Shown: positions 58,097 to 64,000 of the stretch, one piece after another
How positions within the stretch are numbered: position 1 is the stretch's first letter
How the letters are laid out: the number at the start of each line of letters is the position of its first letter
Assembly: GCA_017439675.1 (NCBI GenBank)
Contig: JAFSIQ010000029.1
Span: 17,428 to 81,427, forward strand
Length of the DNA stretch: 64,000 nucleotides
Direction: 5' to 3'
From: Lachnospiraceae bacterium
GTDB lineage: Bacteria; Bacillota; Clostridia; Lachnospirales; Lachnospiraceae
The notes under the pieces: generated by a model
What the model saw: the letters and a program-made list of their open reading frames with translations, nothing else
Database searches by the model: none
What the model was told of the DNA's origin: nothing
Made by a program: the position numbers and the translations under genes

Positions 58097-59950
58097 TTAA
58101 CCAAGTATACGCACCCTATATTTCTCTAACCAATAATTCACTTGTAATAAATATGCCAATAACTGTGGTCCTGCCATCAACTGTCCATAAAATGGTCTTC
58201 CGTAATCCGTTGGATTACGCATAAACTCTTCCACCTTCTTGTGGTCAAGCAGTACATGAATCGGTGCATTTGCGTTCTGCAATACTTCCCGCATTTCCCT
58301 GCGCAACCTATCTTCATATGCTGGGTCATAGGTTTTAGGATAAGGACTCTTTTTCCGATAGAGCACTTCACTTGGAAGATAGTTTTCTCCTGCTGCCCGA
58401 AGAAGTCCTTTCACAATCCCATTATGACATTTCATCTCCCAAGGTACATTCCATACATATTCAATAATGCGATGGTCTGCAAGTGGAACTCGCGCTTCTA
58501 ATCCACTATGCATACTGGTTCGATCCATTCGGTCTAACAATGTCTGCATAAACCATTTGAGATTCAAATAAGCAATTTCCCGTCTTCTACTCTCTTCCTT
58601 ACCTTCACCAGAAAGCTTTGGAGTCTCCTGAATTGTTTTTTCGTATGCTACTCTTGCATAATCCTCCAGTGGTAGCTCCCGCAGCACTTCATCTTTTAGC
58701 AACATGGTTCTTGGCTTAAAATCCATTGACCACGGAAACATCTCCGCCTCAAAGCATTCCTTTTTATGAAACCAAGGATATCCCCCAAAAATTTCATCTG
58801 CACATTCTCCGGTCAGGGTCACCTTATTATGACCTGCGACCTTTTTACAAAAATAAAGCATAGAAGATTCCACATCTGCCATGCATGGCAAATCTCTTGC
58901 ATCCACTGCATCAAATAAATAATCGTACAAATCCTCATTATTACACTCCAAAAAGTGATGATTGGTATTTGCAAACTTCACCATCTGCTCCACCCATGGA
59001 CGATCCTGTGTGGGCTGGAACGCATTGGATTGAAAATGAATGCTATTATCCACAAAATCAAAGGAATAGGTATCCAACTGTTTCCCCTGCTTTTGTAACT
59101 CTTTACTGCACACCGCTGTAACAAGACTGCTGTCTACACCACCGGATAAAAAAGTACAAATAGGTACATCCGACAACATTTGTTCCCGAATGGCACCTGT
59201 CACCAGTTCTTCTGTACGCTCTACTGTACGATTGAAGTTTTCCTCGTGAGGACGGCTCTCCAGTTTCCAGTAGGCATATGAATGCACACCATTTTCTCCA
59301 AACTCCACAATGTGTGCAGGCAATACTTCGTTCACGTTTCGAAAAACGCCCTTGCCATATGTCTTAGCCGGTCCCAAGCCAAAGACTTCACACAACCCTT
59401 CCTTATCAACCTCCGGCTGTATTCCCGGATAACAAAATAATCCTTTTATCTCGGAAGCAAATACCATTGTATTGTTGTAAATAGTATAGAACAATGGTTT
59501 CACCCCTGAACGATCCCGAAACAAATATAGTTTTTGCTTCCATGCATCCCAAATCGCGAAGGCAAAGATACCATTTAATTTCTTTACAAAATTGATTCCA
59601 TGTACCTCATATCCAGCTAGTATCACTTCCGTATCACTTTCGGTTTGAAATTGCACTCCAAGACCTCGCAATTCTCTCCTTAATTCTCTCATATTGTAAA
59701 TTTCGCCATTATATACAATAGTGCAGCTTCGACCTTCTGCACTATGGGTCATAGGTTGTTGTCCTGTAGATAAATCGATAATCGACAACCGGACATGTGC
59801 CAGACCACAATGTTCATCCATATAAATTCCATTCTCATCTGGTCCTCGATGCTTTTGTACCTCATTCATCTTCTCTAAAATCGGAGTCCATTTATCGGTC
59901 GTGGCTGCATAATCTGTCGTAAAACTGCTAAATCCTGCAATACCACACAT
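58097..59950 (-). CDS. asnB: Asparagine synthetase (glutamine-hydrolysing)
   Basis: 617 residues. The start is fixed at ATG 59950 because the mature enzyme must begin Met-Cys-Gly-Ile (MCGIAGF) with the Cys2 nucleophile of the class II glutaminase; a longer in-frame start would destroy this. N-terminal glutaminase domain (1-200: CGLAHVRLSIIDLSTGQQPM, YNGEIYNMREL), then the ATP pyrophosphatase domain with FLSGGVDSSLV and EVILAGYE-type contacts. It makes asparagine from aspartate, glutamine and ATP. Here it follows the dipicolinate synthase genes spoVFA and spoVFB on the same strand, 85 bases after spoVFB, so it may be transcribed with them during sporulation. Confidence 0.93.
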   Translation of the reverse strand: MCGIAGFSSFTTDYAATTDKWTPILEKMNEVQKHRGPDENGIYMDEHCGLAHVRLSIIDLSTGQQPMTHSAEGRSCTIVYNGEIYNMRELRRELRGLGVQFQTESDTEVILAGYEVHGINFVKKLNGIFAFAIWDAWKQKLYLFRDRSGVKPLFYTIYNNTMVFASEIKGLFCYPGIQPEVDKEGLCEVFGLGPAKTYGKGVFRNVNEVLPAHIVEFGENGVHSYAYWKLESRPHEENFNRTVERTEELVTGAIREQMLSDVPICTFLSGGVDSSLVTAVCSKELQKQGKQLDTYSFDFVDNSIHFQSNAFQPTQDRPWVEQMVKFANTNHHFLECNNEDLYDYLFDAVDARDLPCMADVESSMLYFCKKVAGHNKVTLTGECADEIFGGYPWFHKKECFEAEMFPWSMDFKPRTMLLKDEVLRELPLEDYARVAYEKTIQETPKLSGEGKEESRRREIAYLNLKWFMQTLLDRMDRTSMHSGLEARVPLADHRIIEYVWNVPWEMKCHNGIVKGLLRAAGENYLPSEVLYRKKSPYPKTYDPAYEDRLRREMREVLQNANAPIHVLLDHKKVEEFMRNPTDYGRPFYGQLMAGPQLLAYLLQVNYWLEKYRVRILG

Positions 59951-59980
59951 ACTTTTCTTTCCTTTCTTTTTTCTATCTAT

Positions 59981-60034
59981 ATAGGCGTTTGCGAAACTCA
60001 TGAAAATTGTTTCTGAATTGTGCTGATTTAACAA
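59981..60034 (-). repeat. GAGTTTCG leader repeat upstream of asnB
   Basis: About 54 bases related to 31531-31582. The shared core on the minus strand is ATGAGTTTCGYAAAYGC. It lies between the spoVFB stop and the asnB ribosome site. Confidence 0.55.
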
Positions 60035-60625
60035 TCACCTAGTAAACGGTTGTAAAATTGGCTGAATCTGTTCCCCTTCCAATGCAAATTCCAAAGTAGG
60101 AATCAATCTGTCCGTATGCGCAATCAAGGAATTGGTTTTCTTAATTGGATCATCCTGACCAAACGGCACAAAATATATATTTTTTGCATTCAACAACAAT
60201 CCTATATTTTTCATATTCATTCCCATGGCATCATTTGTGGAAACAGAAATTACCAATGGTTTGTTGTTGCGGAGATGCGCTTTTGCTCCCATCAACACCG
60301 GGGTATCCGTAATACCATTCGCTAATTTTGCAATTGTATTTCCACTGCACGGAAAAACCACATAGATATCTAAGTACGACTGCGGTCCTATCGGCTCTGC
60401 GCCCTCAATCGTACAAATCGGTTTTCGCCCTGTAATTGCTTCCGCCCTTTCCATAAATTCCTCTGGCTTTCCAAATCGGCTACTAATCTGTTGCGATGCA
60501 TTTGAAAAAATGGTATAAACCTCTGCTCCTGTCTCAACTAATTTCTCCATTTCTTTAAATATCTTATCAAATGTACAAAATGAGCCCGTTAAAGCAATTC
60601 CTATTTTCTTTCCTTTCAAATTCAT
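60035..60625 (-). CDS. spoVFB: Dipicolinate synthase subunit B
   Basis: 196 residues of the flavoprotein-like DpaB family (MNLKGKKIGIALTGSFCTFD at the start, VVFPCSGNTIAKLANGITDT, SVSTNDAMGMNMKNIG). Together with DpaA it converts dihydrodipicolinate to dipicolinic acid, which fills the spore core with calcium and gives heat resistance. It starts 14 bases after the spoVFA stop, with a GAGGG site, so it is translated from the same mRNA in the mother cell. Confidence 0.92.
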   Translation of the reverse strand: MNLKGKKIGIALTGSFCTFDKIFKEMEKLVETGAEVYTIFSNASQQISSRFGKPEEFMERAEAITGRKPICTIEGAEPIGPQSYLDIYVVFPCSGNTIAKLANGITDTPVLMGAKAHLRNNKPLVISVSTNDAMGMNMKNIGLLLNAKNIYFVPFGQDDPIKKTNSLIAHTDRLIPTLEFALEGEQIQPILQPFTR

Positions 60626-60638
60626 TTCAATCCCTCTT

Positions 60639-61499
60639 CTATTTCATGTTATCAATTACATATTCTGCCAAACCCTGTGCAGCAGTCTTTGGTGCATATT
60701 TTCCGGGTAATCCATAACAATATAATACCCTTATTCCAAATTTCTTTGCCACTTCACTCTCCACACCCCCCGGTGCAGACGCAATATCAATCACAAGCGT
60801 ATCCTTTCTCACACCTCTTAGGATATCCTGAGAAAGCACTACTGCCGGAATTGTATTATAAATATATTCATAATCCGAAATATATTCCTTCAGTTCACTT
60901 AATGCCAACATCTCCATACCATAGGTATATGCCTGTGCCAATTCTTCCTCACTTTGGCTACACACGCATACTTTTGCCCCCAAACCCTTTAACTTTTGTG
61001 CAAGAACCCTTCCGCATCTTCCATAACCCAATACTAACGTCTTACTTCCATGAATACTGGTTTTTTGATGTTGCAACGCCTCTAAAATACTACCTTCCGC
61101 TGTTGCAACTGCATTTTTTATAACATAAGGTTCGTATTTCATAAAATCGTAACAGGTAACCCCCCGCTCTTTACATGCATCAATAAATTCATCAGGCACA
61201 ATTCCGCCAAATATCTTTTGTCCTTTTTGTAACAAAGCATCAAATTGTACCTTCAACAAATCCGATAGCGGTTGCTGACTGCTAAGTAAATTACCTTTAA
61301 AAAGCGGTATTCCACCCACAATACATCCAGCCGATTCTATTGCCTCCTTCAGTGACTGCGCCTCTACAAAAGAATCCTTTATTTCATTGTCTGTCGAAAG
61401 TCCATATCCAATTACACGATATCCTTTTTTTAACAGATATGGTGCCATATATGCTATACGCGCATCCCCACCAACCAAGGCGACATCAAATTGTCTCAT
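60639..61499 (-). CDS. spoVFA: Dipicolinate synthase subunit A
   Basis: 286 residues: N-terminal DpaA domain (DVALVGGDARIAYMAPYLLK) and C-terminal NAD(P)-binding Rossmann domain (SKTLVLGYGRCGRVLAQKLK, IASAPGGVES, YGLPGKYAPKTAAQGLAEYV). It is the oxidoreductase-like subunit of dipicolinate synthase. A sigma-K-like promoter lies 30 bases upstream. The presence of spoVFAB implies the organism or its recent ancestor makes endospores; many other Clostridia use an EtfA route instead. Confidence 0.93.
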   Translation of the reverse strand: MRQFDVALVGGDARIAYMAPYLLKKGYRVIGYGLSTDNEIKDSFVEAQSLKEAIESAGCIVGGIPLFKGNLLSSQQPLSDLLKVQFDALLQKGQKIFGGIVPDEFIDACKERGVTCYDFMKYEPYVIKNAVATAEGSILEALQHQKTSIHGSKTLVLGYGRCGRVLAQKLKGLGAKVCVCSQSEEELAQAYTYGMEMLALSELKEYISDYEYIYNTIPAVVLSQDILRGVRKDTLVIDIASAPGGVESEVAKKFGIRVLYCYGLPGKYAPKTAAQGLAEYVIDNMK

Positions 61500-61528
61500 A
61501 TCTTTTCACCTACTTTATCACTCTGATT

Positions 61529-61555
61529 TATCATATGTAAAAAAGCAAATTATGT
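61529..61555 (-). promoter_or_regulatory. Sigma-K-like promoter of spoVFAB
   Basis: On the minus strand CATATGATA (61529-61537) matches the sigma-K/sigma-E -10 CATA-N3-TA, with an AC 16 bases upstream (61554-61555). B. subtilis spoVF is transcribed by sigma-K in the mother cell. Confidence 0.5.
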
Positions 61556-61577
61556 GCGAACATCTCTATAAATACAA

Positions 61578-61607
61578 CGAATCGGGCAGGATACCCTGCC
61601 CGATTCG
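61578..61607. terminator. Terminator of the EAL protein gene
   Basis: CGAATCGGGCAGG and CCTGCCCGATTCG form a perfect 13-bp stem with a 4-base loop, placed after the stop at 61640. Confidence 0.85.
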
Positions 61608-61639
61608 CTATTCTTTTCAAATCAATTTCGCAATTGTGC

Positions 61640-63562
61640 CTACGCACAATTCTTATCTAACAAAGAAACAAAATCCTCCGCATTCACTGGCTTTGAATAA
61701 TAATAACCCTGGAAGTAATCACAACCCATATTCGTTAACTCATTCGCCTGCTCTAGTGTTTCTACACCCTCTGCCACAATGTTCATATCCAAAGATTTAA
61801 TCATAGCAACGGAATGGGTTAACACCTTCATAGCATTCTCATTCTCCATAGCTGCCCATACCACGCCTTTATCAATCTTAATGGTATTGTAAGGATATTC
61901 AATCAAGCTAGTGGCATTGGAAAAACCAGTTCCGTAATCATCTAAAGCAAATCTCACGCCATTTGCCACCAACTTGTTCATGTTGGCACTTAAGCACTCA
62001 CTGGAAACCACTGCTGCAGTCTCTGTTACCTCAAGATTAATACGGCTACAAGGTAATTCATAACCTTCCATAATATCCAAGAAATTCTGTGCCAACTTCT
62101 CCTGCATACACTGTACAACAGAAAGATTAACATGAATATTCTCAATTCCCTTTTCCCAAATCTGTTCCTTCACCATGAATTCACATACCGTACGGAACAC
62201 GAACTCCCCAATCTCTAGTATCATACCGTTCTTCTCTGCAATTGGAATAAACTCATCTGGCCCGATAAATCCAATCTCTGTATTCGGCATACGAATCAAT
62301 GCTTCTGCAGCTGTATACCGCTTCTCCTCCACGGAATAAATCGGTTGATAAAACACTTGAAATGTCTGTTCGCGAAGTGCTGTTTTCATCGCACGCAGGA
62401 CTTGTCCTTCTCGACGTTTCTTGTTAAGCAAATCTTCATTCGCCCTCACAATCACATGGTCTTCTCCGTGTGCTGCTTCATTCATCGCATAATCCAATAA
62501 ATCAATCAAATTCTCAATGGTTTCTGCATCCTCCGGATAATGAACCACCGCCATCGGAGCTTCTAGAGAAATCTCCATATTGTTCAGATAAAATGGTTTC
62601 TCAAACCGCTGACGAATGGCATCAATCAGGCAATCCTCCGCAAACACATCATTCTTATAAATAATTGCAAACCCAAAGTTAGAAACATGGAAAACATTCT
62701 TTACTCCACCGATGTGACAGAAAAATTCAGCTATCTCTTTTAACAAAAGCACATTGTTATCCACACCAATGGTATCATTCAAATACTTAAGTCCTTGTAC
62801 CGGCACACCCATAATTCGAAAACCCTTCTTCTTGTCTACCATACCGGTCAAGCGCAATACCAAACCATCCCGATTGAAAACGGCAAGCTTCTTATCTGAG
62901 TAATCCTCTGGATTCTCCAGCGAAAAATAAATGAGCAAAATTGCCAAGGATGCAACAAACTGGGCAACCAAAAAGTGATTGCTAATCATTTCTACCAAAA
63001 TCGCCACAATATTCATCGCCGTATATATATGTACTGTTGTGACTTGTGTCTTTTTCAATGTTGCCCTATATTTGACCGTCCGCACTGCTGCCACAAGATA
63101 ATAAAATATCGTAATGCCATACAACACATCAAACATCGGCCCATGATGATACTGACCTGCACTGTCAAAGGAGAAAACGAAACCCGTGACAGGAGTAGTT
63201 ACAATTATTATCATCTCTATGAGTAGAAGTCCCCATACTGTAATATGGTCCCGCTTATCCCACTTTGTGTTAATCCCCTTGGTTACACACACTAGATATC
63301 CCAAATAGATAGGGGTTCTGCCGTACACCGCAATGCAATAGATTACGTTCAATAAGTACTGTAGCCAATTCGGCAGGAACCCTGCATTATTAATCATCAC
63401 CGCTGTCCCTAAATCAAAAAGACACGCCACCAAATGAATCCATATTAACAATCGGAACATACCAGAGGTCTTTGTATAAATTCTGTCTTTCAAATAGTAA
63501 TGAACTAATATAGTAGCCGTCAATATCAATGCAGCTATGTCATAATGAACTATAAAATTCAT
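61640..63562 (-). CDS. Membrane EAL-domain cyclic-di-GMP phosphodiesterase with degenerate GGDEF
   Basis: 640 residues: seven or eight membrane helices (about 5-220) that look like an unnamed sensor, a GGDEF-like fold (about 235-385) and an EAL domain (about 395-635). The GGDEF site is degenerate (VSNFGFAIIYKND in place of GGDEF), so it should not make cyclic-di-GMP. EAL motifs are intact: EALIRMP, VTETAAV, DDYGTGFSN, KIDKG and EGVET, with GCDYFQGYYYSKP at the end. It therefore probably degrades cyclic-di-GMP in response to a membrane signal. ATG 63562 has a strong GGGAGGG site. Single-gene unit. Confidence 0.9.
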   Translation of the reverse strand: MNFIVHYDIAALILTATILVHYYLKDRIYTKTSGMFRLLIWIHLVACLFDLGTAVMINNAGFLPNWLQYLLNVIYCIAVYGRTPIYLGYLVCVTKGINTKWDKRDHITVWGLLLIEMIIIVTTPVTGFVFSFDSAGQYHHGPMFDVLYGITIFYYLVAAVRTVKYRATLKKTQVTTVHIYTAMNIVAILVEMISNHFLVAQFVASLAILLIYFSLENPEDYSDKKLAVFNRDGLVLRLTGMVDKKKGFRIMGVPVQGLKYLNDTIGVDNNVLLLKEIAEFFCHIGGVKNVFHVSNFGFAIIYKNDVFAEDCLIDAIRQRFEKPFYLNNMEISLEAPMAVVHYPEDAETIENLIDLLDYAMNEAAHGEDHVIVRANEDLLNKKRREGQVLRAMKTALREQTFQVFYQPIYSVEEKRYTAAEALIRMPNTEIGFIGPDEFIPIAEKNGMILEIGEFVFRTVCEFMVKEQIWEKGIENIHVNLSVVQCMQEKLAQNFLDIMEGYELPCSRINLEVTETAAVVSSECLSANMNKLVANGVRFALDDYGTGFSNATSLIEYPYNTIKIDKGVVWAAMENENAMKVLTHSVAMIKSLDMNIVAEGVETLEQANELTNMGCDYFQGYYYSKPVNAEDFVSLLDKNCA

Positions 63563-63931
63563 ACAAACCCTCCCTTCTTGAAACCGCTTTCAAATCCATA
63601 TCCATTATACCTCTTTTAGAATATTTTTACAATGCCTAGTTATCAATATTCGGTTATACTTCTCTTTGTACTTATAATCAATATTTTATGTACTAATTAT
63701 AAGCCTATATTGTTGCGGAATCAACATCTCAATTCTTAAAAATACCTTAAATAAATTCTTAAGAAATCCTTATTTTTCAATGCTTTAGCAAGGTGTAGCA
63801 CCACCGCAACAAATTGCCATTTTCTTTAATGACAAATTCTCTCATTTGTGTTATATTGTTCATCAAGCGATTGCGCAACAAGCAAGCAAAGCTTGCGAAG
63901 ATGTGCAAGCATTTGATGAACTAAGCATCAT
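63563..63931. other. AT-rich intergenic region with a hairpin-rich right end
   Basis: No gene is seen. Bases 63862-63920 include CATCAAGCGATTGCG, a GCAAGC-AAA-GCTTGC-type hairpin, and GTGCAAGCATTTGATG. In complement, the GCTTGCACATCTTCGCAAGC part is related to the repeats at 38505-38676. Confidence 0.5.
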
Positions 63932-64000
63932 GAGCATGCTGACCGGTAGGTCGGAATGCGAATGGGCGATTGGTTGCGAAAGTGCGTAAGCACGTAGCAA
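63932..64000. repeat. Dispersed repeat, copy 2 (window end)
   Basis: 69 bases matching 41801-41869 at about 75-80% by eye (shared GGTCGGAATGCGAATG and AGCACGTAGCAA). The 3' part GTGCGTAAGCAC forms a hairpin. It may continue past the window end. Confidence 0.7.

Overview
The window looks like a chromosome segment of a Gram-positive, low-GC anaerobe of the Clostridia, most likely a Lachnospiraceae member. The signs are strong AGGAGG-type ribosome sites, a T-box leader on thrS, a type 3 ProS, a CsoR-type copper operator, sporulation genes (spoVFA/spoVFB, ytvI-like), and a large set of secreted proteins carrying Fn3, BIG2, CW-binding and BspA-type repeats. The species cannot be named from the sequence alone.

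Layout. 0-12.5 kb (nearly all minus strand) is mainly housekeeping: the 5' end of a copper P-type ATPase under a CsoR-type promoter, proS, a YtvI-like permease, an RluA-type pseudouridine synthase, an atypical OmpR-type regulator, murA, pyrBI, a FapA-like protein, an unusual transcarbamoylase and a MerR regulator. 12.6-23.4 kb holds a CHAP-like wall protein, uvrA, a probable type I toxin-antitoxin pair, an ECF sigma/anti-sigma operon, a receiver-ComFB fusion and uvrB with a LexA box. 23.6-41.3 kb is a surface and secretome block: a C-type lectin protein, a membrane protein with four near-identical FliM-like peptides, two paralogous secreted proteins, a large Fn3 protein, a 1918-residue GH9 cellulase co-oriented with a CAP protein, tRNA-Lys(CUU), and a GH25 lysozyme. 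41.3-44.2 kb is a T-box leader, a small membrane protein and thrS.

44.3-52.9 kb opens with a three-gene phospho-signalling set: a LytTR response regulator fused to an FHA domain, a zinc-ribbon/FHA protein, and a Ser/Thr kinase with a PASTA domain. It is followed by a WYL regulator with two membrane proteins and a BspA-like leucine-rich protein.

52.9-57.8 kb is the most interesting locus: a RiPP (ribosomally made, modified peptide) cluster on the minus strand. Three small Cys-rich precursor genes (57195-57752) precede a SPASM radical SAM maturase, an M50 membrane protease with a PqqD/RRE-like N-terminus, an ABC ATPase and an ABC permease. The order matches Bacillus subtilis yydFGHIJ, but the precursors are Cys-rich with CX3C-X4/5-CX3C cores. 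In the likely model the maturase modifies the cores, the protease trims the leader, and the ABC pair exports or confers immunity.

58-64 kb carries asnB with the dipicolinate synthase genes spoVFA/spoVFB behind a sigma-K-like promoter, then an EAL phosphodiesterase with a degenerate GGDEF domain. Several dispersed intergenic repeat families (near 0.5, 17.1, 20.4, 31.6, 38.5, 41.8, 60.0 and 63.9 kb) are not explained by the genes. No CRISPR array, rRNA, prophage or intact insertion sequence was seen.
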